Assembly (NCBI GenBank): GCA_021737325.1
Contig: JAIPED010000013.1
Span: 1-39,070 of the forward strand
Origin: Deltaproteobacteria bacterium
GTDB taxonomy: Bacteria > Desulfobacterota > Syntrophia > Syntrophales > JAIPED01
Length of the DNA: 39,070 nucleotides
Reading direction: 5' to 3'
Positions 10,403 through 17,756 of this stretch are shown piece after piece. Positions within the stretch are counted from its first letter, which is position 1; each line of letters opens with the position of its first letter. A program made the translations under genes and the position numbers. Below the pieces are notes generated by a model. The model was given only the letters and a program-made list of their open reading frames with translations. It was not told the DNA's origin and did no database searches.

Positions 10403-11446
10403 CTATTTATACCAAAAGTCGCACAGCTTATCTTTTACCTTGCTAATAACAGCGTCATAATCGGAGGACGCACCAGAGGCTATCATTTCCAACATCTTGG
10501 GCTGGGTCTTCGTCTCTTCCTTCAATTCCAGCAACACCGCTTTTATGGAAGCGGTAAGACCCTGAAGATGATAACCGCCTTCCAGAACAACCAATAACCG
10601 ATTTTTACAGCACACCTTTGCCAAATCCATTACCATTCTGGTGAGGTAGGCGTACCCTTCGGTCGTTACCTTCATTCCGCCTAGTGGGTCCATGAAATAG
10701 GTATCAAAACCCGCAGAGACAATTATCAGCTCTGGCTTAAAAGCCAGAGTTGCAGGGACGAGCAACTGTTGATAAATTTTAAGGTACTCGGCATTACCTG
10801 CGCCGGTGGCTAGGGGCACATTGATGGTATAGCCGAGGCCATCTCCATTGCCCACTTCCTGAAGCGCACCGCTACCAGGATAATAGGGATATTGATGAGA
10901 AGAAAAGAAAAGAACACTATTACTCTCATAAAAAGTGTCTTGAGTTCCATCTCCATGGTGGAGATCCCAATCAACTATCAAAACCCGCTCTAGTTTATGT
11001 TTCTTCAAAGCTTGCTGGGCGGCAAGAGCAACATTATTGAAAAGACAAAATCCTGCGGCGCGGCGCGAATGAGAATGATGCCCAGGCGGACGCACCAAGG
11101 CGAAGGCGTTGTTGACCTTGCCTCCCACAACGGCATCAACGGCGTTCAAAACCCCACCCACCGCCAGTTTTGCGGTTTGGAAGCTATCCTCCGATGTTTG
11201 GGTATCGGGATCTAGCCAAGCGATACCTTGTCCTTCGGTAGCCGCGACCTCCTCAATGTAACTCTTTGTATGCACCATTCGTAATTCCTCTTCGGAGGCG
11301 TAACGAGGCGGGATTCTGACAAATAGCGATGCCATTTCAGGGCTATCCACCATCGCATGAACGCTTTGCAAACGGCGGGGGGATTCGGGGTGAGATTCAT
11401 GACCATGGTTGATGTAGCGGTCATCACGGACAATGCCTGTTTTCAT
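10403..11446 (-). CDS. Histone deacetylase / acetoin-utilisation (AcuC-like) family hydrolase
   Basis: Zinc-dependent hydrolase of the arginase-deacetylase fold that removes acyl groups from lysines or polyamine-like amines. Over 347 residues the family landmarks are all present: HPESPRRL near 19-26, RPPGHH at 119-124 (active-site histidines), the zinc motif DWDLHHGDGT at 159-168, SAGFDTY with the second zinc aspartate near 248, and LEGGYHL near 288-294. It therefore looks catalytically intact. The substrate cannot be read from sequence: bacterial members include AcuC-type protein deacetylases and acetylpolyamine amidohydrolases. It is first in the operon with gatC-gatA-gatB, and acyl-CoA synthetase genes lie just upstream on the same strand beyond a terminator. 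The ATG has no strong ribosome site. Confidence 0.9.
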   Translation of the reverse strand: MKTGIVRDDRYINHGHESHPESPRRLQSVHAMVDSPEMASLFVRIPPRYASEEELRMVHTKSYIEEVAATEGQGIAWLDPDTQTSEDSFQTAKLAVGGVLNAVDAVVGGKVNNAFALVRPPGHHSHSRRAAGFCLFNNVALAAQQALKKHKLERVLIVDWDLHHGDGTQDTFYESNSVLFFSSHQYPYYPGSGALQEVGNGDGLGYTINVPLATGAGNAEYLKIYQQLLVPATLAFKPELIIVSAGFDTYFMDPLGGMKVTTEGYAYLTRMVMDLAKVCCKNRLLVVLEGGYHLQGLTASIKAVLLELKEETKTQPKMLEMIASGASSDYDAVISKVKDKLCDFWYK

Positions 11447-11469
11447 GAGTTTTGCTCACTGATTTATTT

Positions 11470-11499
11470 TTTTAAGATGGGCGACTCGTATCATGTCAC
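11470..11499 (-). promoter_or_regulatory. Possible promoter for deacetylase-gatCAB operon
   Basis: Read on the minus strand, GTGACA (11494-11499) and TTAAAA (11470-11475) are separated by 18 bases. They lie between the upstream terminator and the deacetylase ATG, where a promoter is required. The -10 match is only moderate. Confidence 0.35.
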
Positions 11500-11504
11500 C
11501 CAAC

Positions 11505-11543
11505 AAAAAGCAAACCCCCCAACGATCTTGTTGGGGGGTTTGC
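11505..11543 (-). terminator. Strong intrinsic terminator of the acyl-CoA synthetase unit
   Basis: Arms GCAAACCCCCCAAC (11510-11523) and GTTGGGGGGTTTGC (11530-11543) form a perfect 14-bp stem with a 6-base loop. On the minus strand the stem is followed by TTTTT. It closes the transcript holding the two acyl-CoA synthetases and the small Cys-rich ORF. The flanking AAAAAA on the other side could make it bidirectional. Confidence 0.9.
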
Positions 11544-11611
11544 AAAAAACATTGGTGCAACCTTTAAGCGCTTAACGAAAACAGAACAAGCAGTATGGAC
11601 AAAGCCAACCC

Positions 11612-11782
11612 TCAAGCCGGGCGGGATTCTTCCATGGCTACCTCTGTTTGTTCTCCACCTTCTGTTATTTTTATATTCTCCGGTATGGTGGCGAGTTTCT
11701 CTCGTTCGCATTGACGGCATATCTGGCTATAGCCACATTGCCCCGTGCAAATGGCTTCATCCTTAGCTGTATAATCCTTCAA
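11612..11782 (-). CDS. Small Cys-rich protein (56 aa), hypothetical
   Basis: I do not recognise a family. The frame overlaps the last 20 bases of the upstream acyl-CoA synthetase gene. Its most plausible start is a TTG at 11782, preceded at 5 bases by AAAGG. The product has four cysteines at residues 12, 16, 22 and 25 (C-x3-C-x5-C-x2-C, core ICTGQCGYSQICRQC), followed by a hydrophilic, acidic tail. Such a cluster could bind a zinc ion or an iron-sulfur centre. It lies between the synthetase stop and a strong terminator, so it would be the last cistron of that transcript. The lack of an ATG start and the short length keep confidence moderate; it could be a chance frame in the 3' untranslated region. 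Confidence 0.4.
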   Translation of the reverse strand: MKDYTAKDEAICTGQCGYSQICRQCEREKLATIPENIKITEGGEQTEVAMEESRPA

Positions 11783-13553
11783 TGGTGCCTTTGAACCTCT
11801 CGAAAACAACCTTTCGCTTTAGTTTGAGAGTCTGGGTTAACAAACCATTATCCACGCTGAATGGTTCGGCAACCAACGCATATTTTTTGGGAATTTCATA
11901 AGCGCCGTATTTTTCGGCAAGCGATTTGTTAATCTCATTGGCGATGAAATCAACGAGGAGTTTGTTTTTTGCCAGTGTTTCTTTATCGCCGGTCAATCCT
12001 TTTTCCTTTAAAAAGGCTTGAAGGTTATCAAAGTTGGGAACGATGAGGCAAACATTATAGGCGCGATTTTCGCCATGAATCAGAACATTGAGTACATAGG
12101 GCACCAAGGCAATGTCCTCCTCCAACGATGCGGGGAAAACGAATTTGCCATTCTCCAGCTTGTACTGCTCCTTTATTCTTCCCGTGATGAAGAGGAAACC
12201 ATCCTCATCAAGGTAACCCCTATCTCCCGTACGCAAACCACCATCTGCGGTAAGCACTTCTTTCGTTTGTTCTGGTTTATTGTGGTATCCAATCATGATG
12301 TTCGGACCATAAACGACAATCTCTCCATCACGAGAATCAGCACCTGTTAGTGTTTTATCAATGACTATTTTTAATCTCTCAATCGCCGTTCCCACTGACC
12401 CCATGCGGTAGTTATAAGAGGCATTCATCGCAATTGCTGGCGATGATTCCGTCATGCCATAACAATCGTAAACGGGAATGCCGATATCAAAAAAGAACTG
12501 AGCAACCTCTCGATTCATCATAGCAGAGGCGGTCATTGAACCTGTAAGCCTGCCTCCCAGTTTTTCGCGAATTTTGCCAAAGACGATTTTATCAGCGATG
12601 GCGAATTTAATGTTAGTAATGGTTTCTTTACGCCCTTCCTTGCTCAATTCCCGTTTCTTTTTGGCAGAGTTGATTCCCATATCAAAAAGCTTCTTTGCCA
12701 AACCGCCTTCGTTGCGCATCTTGGTTGTTATACCCTCGTATATCTTGTTGAATACCCGTGGAACGGCAATGAGCCAGGTGGGCTTAACCAGTGCAATGTC
12801 GTTGGCAATGGTATTCGTATTTTCCACCAGCCCCATTCTTGCTCCTAGGTGGATCATCGCATAGAGTTCGCCAGTTTGAGCATAGGAATGCGCCCAAGGA
12901 AGTATCGCCAATGTTACCGTATTTTCATCAAGGTGGGGATATTTTTTAATTCCCGCAATGAGGTTGCTCGTGAAATTTCCATGCGAAAGCAAAACTCCTT
13001 TAGGTTCTCCCGTAGTGCCCGAGGTGTAAATAAGTCCCGCCACATCGTAGGGGGAAGGTTGGGAAGAAGAAACGGGGGTCTCCGCACCTCGTTTCATTAA
13101 CGCCGCCAAGGAGTACTCCCTGTCAGAATCAATAACCAAAATGTGCTTCAGGGTGGGGATTTCGCCAATAAATCCTTTTACCTTTTCATAAATTCCCTCG
13201 TTAGCAACAAGGAGTACTTCAACCCCACCATCAGTGATAATGTATTTCCAGATACGCAGTAACTCCTGTTCATACATTGGGATAAACCGTGCTTCTCTGC
13301 CGTAGGTGGCGAAAGCGGCAAGAACCCACTCGTAACGATTATTGGCGATGATACCGACAACACCACCTTTGTTGATGCCGAGCAGTGCTAGCCCCGCTCG
13401 GAGGTCGTTTATCATTTTATCAACTTCTCGGTAGGTTAGCCATTCGTAAACGCCTTGTTTACTCTTAGTGCCAAATATCTTGTTGTTGGGGTGTTTGGCG
13501 ACGCTATTTTCCCAAAGTGCTACCAAGTTATCCGGCTTTTCATACTCGTACAT
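11763..13553 (-). CDS. Long-chain acyl-CoA synthetase, AMP-forming (copy 2)
   Basis: Activates a fatty acid to its acyl-CoA through an acyl-adenylate. The 596-residue protein belongs to the ANL superfamily. It carries the phosphate-binding loop YTSGTTGEPKGVLLSHGN near 180, the aromatic acid-pocket motif YDCYGMTESSP, the hinge region GYLDEDGFLFITGRIKE, and C-terminal TQTLKLKRKVV, where the adenylation-domain lysine is expected. The frame is open upstream to 13664, but AAGGAG lies 7 bases before ATG 13553, giving MYEYEKPDNLVALWENS, which aligns with the start of the neighbouring copy. It is a tandem paralogue of the gene at 13665-15533, with similar leader sequence. Acyl chain length cannot be read from sequence. 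Confidence 0.92.
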   Translation of the reverse strand: MYEYEKPDNLVALWENSVAKHPNNKIFGTKSKQGVYEWLTYREVDKMINDLRAGLALLGINKGGVVGIIANNRYEWVLAAFATYGREARFIPMYEQELLRIWKYIITDGGVEVLLVANEGIYEKVKGFIGEIPTLKHILVIDSDREYSLAALMKRGAETPVSSSQPSPYDVAGLIYTSGTTGEPKGVLLSHGNFTSNLIAGIKKYPHLDENTVTLAILPWAHSYAQTGELYAMIHLGARMGLVENTNTIANDIALVKPTWLIAVPRVFNKIYEGITTKMRNEGGLAKKLFDMGINSAKKKRELSKEGRKETITNIKFAIADKIVFGKIREKLGGRLTGSMTASAMMNREVAQFFFDIGIPVYDCYGMTESSPAIAMNASYNYRMGSVGTAIERLKIVIDKTLTGADSRDGEIVVYGPNIMIGYHNKPEQTKEVLTADGGLRTGDRGYLDEDGFLFITGRIKEQYKLENGKFVFPASLEEDIALVPYVLNVLIHGENRAYNVCLIVPNFDNLQAFLKEKGLTGDKETLAKNKLLVDFIANEINKSLAEKYGAYEIPKKYALVAEPFSVDNGLLTQTLKLKRKVVFERFKGTIEGLYS

Positions 13554-13664
13554 AACTGTTCTCCTTAGCTTTATACTTTTATGGGGAATAACCCCGTTGC
13601 TCCTATTATTGTCAGACACAGTCCGTTTGCTTAGCCCATACGCGCCCATGAAACGGGATTTCAT

Positions 13665-15533
13665 CTATTCGTATAAATCTTCAATGGTGTCTTTAAACCT
13701 TTCCCAAATGGCATTGCGTCTTGGTTTTAATGTCTGTGTTAATAATCCGTTAGCCACGGTAAAAGGTTCGGCGATGAGGGCGTATTTTTTCGGCATTTCG
13801 GTATAAGCAACATCATCTCCAAATTCCAGCGCGGAGGCAACCCTCCGAATGTATCCGTCTTCACATGCCAAGAGGGTAATTGCTTCGCCATCTTCGTAAT
13901 CTGTATATTTGACCTCAAGGGCTTTGGTAACCGCACTAGCGATAAAATCAATAAGCACCTTATTTTGTGTTAGTGCTTCATTGTTTCCTGTTAAACCTTT
14001 CTCCTTGATAAAGCCTTTGAGATTGGCGAAGTTAGGAACAATAAGGCAGACATTGTAATGGCGGTTATCGCCATAAACAAAAGCGTTAAGGATATACGGG
14101 ACCGTCGTAATATCTTCCTCTATATGGGAGGGAAAAACAAAAATACCGTTATCCAGCTTGTACTGTTCCTTAATTCTCCCCGTGATAAAAAGAAAACCAT
14201 CCTTATCCAGATAACCACGATCTCCCGTGCGTAGCCCACCATCGTTGGTTAGTGCGGCCTTGGTTTGCCCGTGTTTGTTGTGGTACCCGAGCATTACGCC
14301 AGGTCCATGAACAACGACTTCTCCATCATTTGTGTACTGCCCGGTTAGTGTTTTATCGATGGTTATTTTCACACCGTCCAGCGCCTTGCCTACAGAACCT
14401 AAACGGTGGTTATCGGGCGCATTGACAGTAACTGCTGGCGATGCTTCCGTCAGACCATAGCAGTCATAGGTGGGGATGCCGATATCGAAAAAGAACTGGG
14501 CAACTTCAGGTTTAAGCACTGCCGAGCCACTTAACACGCCCTCAAGCCTTCCCCCGAGTTTTTCCCTAATTTTATTGAAAACAATTTTATCGGCAATTGC
14601 CATCTTGATATTGGATAGAGACTCTTTTTTGTTGGTCTCTCGTTTGCCGGAGTTGACGCCCATGTCAAAGAGCTTTTCCGCCAACCCGCCAGTGCGAATT
14701 TTTTTAGTTATGCTGTCATATACTGCGTTAAGGATGCGTGGAACCGCGAAGAGCCAGGTTGGCCTTACCAAGGCAATGTCATTGGCGATTGTGCTGGTAT
14801 TTTCCACCAGTCCCATGGCTGCTCCTATGTAGATCATCGGATAAAGCTCCGCATTCTGCCCGTAGGAATGTGCCCAGGGGAGAATTGCCAGGGTTACCGT
14901 TTTTTCGTTTAGTTCGGGAAATCTCTTGCGCGCTGCAAGGAAATTACTCGTCAAATTACCATGAGAAAGTAAAACCCCTTTGGGTTCCCCCGTTGTACCA
15001 GAAGTGTAAAGGATGCCAGCCACATCTTGCGGGTCAGGGCGGGAAGCTGCCACGGGGGCGGTAGCGCCTTGCTTCATCAGCACTGTCATAGAGTTTCCCT
15101 TGTCGGAATCGATGATGAAAATGTTCTTCAATGTGGGGATTTCCGCCAGAAAACCCCTGACTTTTTCGAGTATCCCCTCATTGGCTACAAAGAGTACTTC
15201 TACTGCGCTATCAGCGATGATGTACTTCCATGTGCGTAAAAGATCGTGTTCGTACAGTGGGACAAAGCGAGCCTCCCTCCCATAGGTGGCAAACGCCGCG
15301 ACGGCCCACTCGTAACGGTTGCCGGCGATGATGCCAACCGTGCTACCTTTCTTGATGCCGAGCAAAGCCAACCCCGCTCGGAGGTCGTTTACCATCTTGT
15401 CAACCTCGGCATAAGTTAGCCACTCATAAACCCCCTTACTGTTTTTAGTGCCAAAGATCTTGTTTCGGGCGTGTTTGACAACACTGTTCTCCCAAAGTTC
15501 CACCAAATTATCCGGCTTTTCGTAGGCGTACAT
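13665..15533 (-). CDS. Long-chain acyl-CoA synthetase, AMP-forming (copy 1, with C-terminal insertion)
   Basis: Same enzyme type as the downstream copy, 622 residues. The signature loop YTSGTTGEPKGVLLSHGN, YDCYGLTEASP and GYLDKDGFLFITGRIKE are intact. It differs in two ways. About 31 residues are inserted between the KYTDYE and MPKKYALI segments (residues 548-579), where copy 2 has only a direct join. The C-terminal LKLKRKVV of copy 2 is LKPRRNAI here. Starts of both proteins align (MYAYEKPDN), and AGGAGA precedes the ATG. It is first in the unit; a promoter with an overlapping palindrome lies 30-60 bases upstream. Gene duplication followed by divergence in the mobile C-terminal domain is the simplest reading. 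Confidence 0.92.
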   Translation of the reverse strand: MYAYEKPDNLVELWENSVVKHARNKIFGTKNSKGVYEWLTYAEVDKMVNDLRAGLALLGIKKGSTVGIIAGNRYEWAVAAFATYGREARFVPLYEHDLLRTWKYIIADSAVEVLFVANEGILEKVRGFLAEIPTLKNIFIIDSDKGNSMTVLMKQGATAPVAASRPDPQDVAGILYTSGTTGEPKGVLLSHGNLTSNFLAARKRFPELNEKTVTLAILPWAHSYGQNAELYPMIYIGAAMGLVENTSTIANDIALVRPTWLFAVPRILNAVYDSITKKIRTGGLAEKLFDMGVNSGKRETNKKESLSNIKMAIADKIVFNKIREKLGGRLEGVLSGSAVLKPEVAQFFFDIGIPTYDCYGLTEASPAVTVNAPDNHRLGSVGKALDGVKITIDKTLTGQYTNDGEVVVHGPGVMLGYHNKHGQTKAALTNDGGLRTGDRGYLDKDGFLFITGRIKEQYKLDNGIFVFPSHIEEDITTVPYILNAFVYGDNRHYNVCLIVPNFANLKGFIKEKGLTGNNEALTQNKVLIDFIASAVTKALEVKYTDYEDGEAITLLACEDGYIRRVASALEFGDDVAYTEMPKKYALIAEPFTVANGLLTQTLKPRRNAIWERFKDTIEDLYE

Positions 15534-15562
15534 AGTTGTTCTCCTGAGGCATATGTTTTGAG

Positions 15563-15595
15563 ATTATCTCCCTTGTTGGCATGAGGTGTCATGCC
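15563..15595 (-). promoter_or_regulatory. Promoter with overlapping operator-like palindrome upstream of acyl-CoA synthetases
   Basis: On the minus strand ATGACA (15587-15592) and GATAAT (15563-15568) are separated by 18 bases, each one base off the sigma-70 consensus, about 30 bases before the ATG at 15533. The palindrome GGCATGA-GGTG-TCATGCC (15578-15595) covers the -35 element, the expected place for a repressor site. The regulator is not identified. Confidence 0.55.
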
Positions 15596-15725
15596 TAACA
15601 TGTAGTTTTGGTATGGTCAAAGCAATACACCGCTAAATTGCTACATCAGGCAGGTTTTGATTGACAAGCGGTTATTTTTTTGAGGTTGCCACCTAAGCAA
15701 AGACGGGGGAGATTGACAGAAGGAA

Positions 15726-16793
15726 ATGATAAGAACTGTTTATTGGGAAAACGAAGCGGTGGTTTTGCTTGATCAGCGGAAACTGCCAGTAGCCATTGGA
15801 GGAAGTCTTCCTTTGCTTGTGTGTCGCAACTATCACCAGGTCATTCAGGCAATTAAAACACTTGCCGTGCGTGGTGCACCAGCAATCGGAGTTGCTGCCG
15901 CCTTGGGAATTGCGCTGGGAATGCGGAAGGTAACCCGTGATCGCGTTGCTCTGCACCAACGGTTTGCCAAAATTGCCACAGAGTTTTCCCATTCTCGCCC
16001 TACGGCGGTGAATCTTTTTTGGGCTATTAAGCAGATGAAGAGCGCTTTTCTTCAGGCAACAGCCGCTGATTTTTCCTCAGCACGGATCTCGCAACGCCTT
16101 TTAGAAGTTGCGCTGGAGCTTGTAGATAACGATATCAAAACGAATATCGCCCTGGGGGAACATGGGCAGGCACTCATTGATGATGGTGATGCCATTCTTA
16201 CTCACTGTAACGCGGGAGCGCTTGCCTGTGCTGGTTACGGAACCGCTTTAGGCGTGCTCCGCTCGGCGCGGCAGAAGGGAAAGAACTTTTCTTTGTTCAT
16301 TGATGAAACCCGCCCCGTCTTACAAGGTGCAAGGCTTACCGCTTGGGAAATGCAGTATGAAAAAATTCCGGCAACATTAATTTGCGACAGCATGGCGGGG
16401 TCATTGATGGCGTCTGGACGGGTGAACAAGATAATTACGGGTGCCGATAGGATCGCCGCCAATGGCGATGTGGCCAACAAAATTGGCACTTATTCTCTCG
16501 CCGTTTTGGCGAAGGCACATAAAATTCCTTTTTATGTTGCGGCACCGCTGGCGACATTTGATTTATCAATTGACAACGGCTGCGACATTCCCATTGAAGA
16601 AAGGGCACCTGAGGAGGTTACGCATATTGGCGTAAAGCGCATTGCACCTAAAGGTATTTCCGTCTTTAACCCGGCTTTTGATGTTACCCCTGCGAGGCTA
16701 ATTACGGCAATTATTACTGAGCGCGGCATCATTAAAAGGCCTGGCAAGAAAAGCATTCGGGCGTTGTTGGTCAGAGACGAAGGCAAGCGATAG
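15726..16793 (+). CDS. mtnA: S-methyl-5-thioribose-1-phosphate isomerase
   Basis: Converts methylthioribose-1-phosphate to methylthioribulose-1-phosphate in methionine salvage; homologous to eIF2B alpha-type subunits. The 355-residue protein has the family VRGAPAIGVAAALG segment (48-61), catalytic Cys161 in THCNAGALA and catalytic Asp241 in GADRIAANGDVANKIG, matching the positions known for the family. It is followed after 14 bases by a HAD phosphatase gene. The ribosome site (AAGGAA) is very close to the ATG, but no alternative start fits. The two MTA/SAH-deaminase-family genes at 33-35.7 kb could supply the same pathway. Confidence 0.95.
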   Translation: MIRTVYWENEAVVLLDQRKLPVAIGGSLPLLVCRNYHQVIQAIKTLAVRGAPAIGVAAALGIALGMRKVTRDRVALHQRFAKIATEFSHSRPTAVNLFWAIKQMKSAFLQATAADFSSARISQRLLEVALELVDNDIKTNIALGEHGQALIDDGDAILTHCNAGALACAGYGTALGVLRSARQKGKNFSLFIDETRPVLQGARLTAWEMQYEKIPATLICDSMAGSLMASGRVNKIITGADRIAANGDVANKIGTYSLAVLAKAHKIPFYVAAPLATFDLSIDNGCDIPIEERAPEEVTHIGVKRIAPKGISVFNPAFDVTPARLITAIITERGIIKRPGKKSIRALLVRDEGKR

Positions 16794-16807
16794 AAGGAGT
16801 TTGGGGA

Positions 16808-17431
16808 ATGTTAAAGTTGGTTTTATTTGATTTCGACGGTGTTTTGGTTGACTCGCTTGTTGTTTATGAAGAAACCGTTGCGAGTTGTCTTGCCGCCATA
16901 GGCAGCGATGTTGTAAAAACTCGCGAGGACTTCCTCGCGCTCTTTGATGATAATTTTTATGAAGCCTTGTCCCTCCGTGGGGTTGATTTGTTAGCCTTTG
17001 CCGAAAAATCGGAACCGATTCTGGGGGCAATTGATGTTCGGCGGATAATTCCTTGGGATGAAGTTATTGCTTCCGTGCGTGCGGTCGGGAAAGATGTGGT
17101 TATTATTTCTTCTAACTCTGCCGCGGCGATTGCCGCCATTTTGGAACACTGGTGTGTAGGAGCATTTTGCCAAGAGGTTCTAGGTTCGGAATTTCTTCAT
17201 TCGAAGAAGGAAAAAATTGCTTATGCAATGGAGAAGTTTGGCGCTAAGAAGGATGAAACCATCTACATCGGCGATACAGTGGGTGATATTAAAGAAGCCC
17301 GTTTAGCTGGGGTGAAGGTAATGGCGGTTACCTGGGGATGGCACGAAAAAAAATGCCTTGCGATGGCACGCCCAGACTTTTTGGTGGATACCCCAGCGGC
17401 AATGTTAAGTGTTCTGCAGGGAGAAGGGTAG
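16808..17431 (+). CDS. HAD-superfamily phosphatase, phosphoglycolate phosphatase-like
   Basis: Predicted cytoplasmic phosphomonoesterase. The 207-residue protein has motif I DFDGVLVDS (nucleophile Asp8, acid/base Asp10), motif II serine in VVIISSNSA, motif III lysine near KKEKIAYAMEKFG, and motif IV GDTVGDIKEAR, with a helical cap between motifs I and II. This is the layout of phosphoglycolate and beta-phosphoglucomutase-type subfamilies. GAAGGAG precedes the ATG at good distance. It lies 14 bases after mtnA and is probably co-transcribed. A role in methionine salvage is possible, but a general phosphoglycolate clean-up role is equally possible. Confidence 0.88.
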   Translation: MLKLVLFDFDGVLVDSLVVYEETVASCLAAIGSDVVKTREDFLALFDDNFYEALSLRGVDLLAFAEKSEPILGAIDVRRIIPWDEVIASVRAVGKDVVIISSNSAAAIAAILEHWCVGAFCQEVLGSEFLHSKKEKIAYAMEKFGAKKDETIYIGDTVGDIKEARLAGVKVMAVTWGWHEKKCLAMARPDFLVDTPAAMLSVLQGEG

Positions 17432-17530
17432 CCACCTATACACCTGCTTTTACTATCGCCACTCAATGTCTCGTAGCTAGGCTGTGTTGTGGGTAGGTGC
17501 CTTGGTTCTTTTGTTCGGCAGACGATTTTC

Positions 17531-17559
17531 TTGACACGGCTTTTTTTTGTTGTTAGCCG
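17531..17559 (+). promoter_or_regulatory. Possible promoter of tRNA-Val
   Basis: A perfect TTGACA (17531-17536) lies 43 bases before the tRNA. At 17 bases the -10 position reads TAGCCG, a poor match. The -35 and location support a promoter here, but the -10 is uncertain. Confidence 0.4.
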
Positions 17560-17578
17560 TTGCGACCTGTGAATGCGG

Positions 17579-17653
17579 AGGCACGTAGCTCAGGGGGAGA
17601 GCGCCATCCTGACGCGGTGGATGTCCAGGGTTCAAATCCCTGCGTGCCTACCA
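17579..17653 (+). tRNA. tRNA-Val, anticodon GAC
   Basis: A full cloverleaf can be drawn: acceptor AGGCACG with CGTGCCT (perfect 7 bp), D-arm GCTC/GAGC, anticodon stem CCATC/GGTGG with one T-G pair, anticodon loop CTGACGC giving anticodon GAC at 17611-17613, T-arm CAGGG/CCCTG with loop TTCAAAT, discriminator A, and encoded CCA at 17651-17653. It decodes GUC and GUU. It stands alone upstream of thrS and is followed by a strong terminator. Confidence 0.96.
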
Positions 17654-17679
17654 TCTTCCCTTTGTAGGCGAACAGGTGC

Positions 17680-17722
17680 CACGGGGCATCATCTGTTTTG
17701 CGAGATGATGCCCCGTGTTTTC
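17680..17722 (+). terminator. Strong intrinsic terminator between tRNA-Val and thrS
   Basis: Arms CACGGGGCATCATCT (17680-17694) and AGATGATGCCCCGTG (17703-17717) form a perfect 15-bp stem with an 8-base loop, followed by TTTTC. It should end the tRNA transcript. It also lies only 34 bases before the thrS start codon, so any transcript entering thrS from upstream must read through it. Confidence 0.9.
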
Positions 17723-17756
17723 TTGGCTGGTTTTATTCTTGGACAGTGGTGCTAAA

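Noticed and set aside
11496-11720. Minus-strand frame of 74 codons beside the Cys-rich ORF
   Set aside because: It reads through both arms of the strong terminator and is Arg-rich in a way typical of a shadow frame.
15596-15725. SAM-type riboswitch or clear promoter upstream of mtnA
   Set aside because: A TTGACA at 15661 has no acceptable -10 at 16-18 bases, and no conserved riboswitch core is visible.
17432-17756. T-box riboswitch upstream of thrS
   Set aside because: No T-box core sequence of the AGGGTGG-ACCGCG type is present; the hairpin is explained by tRNA-Val termination.
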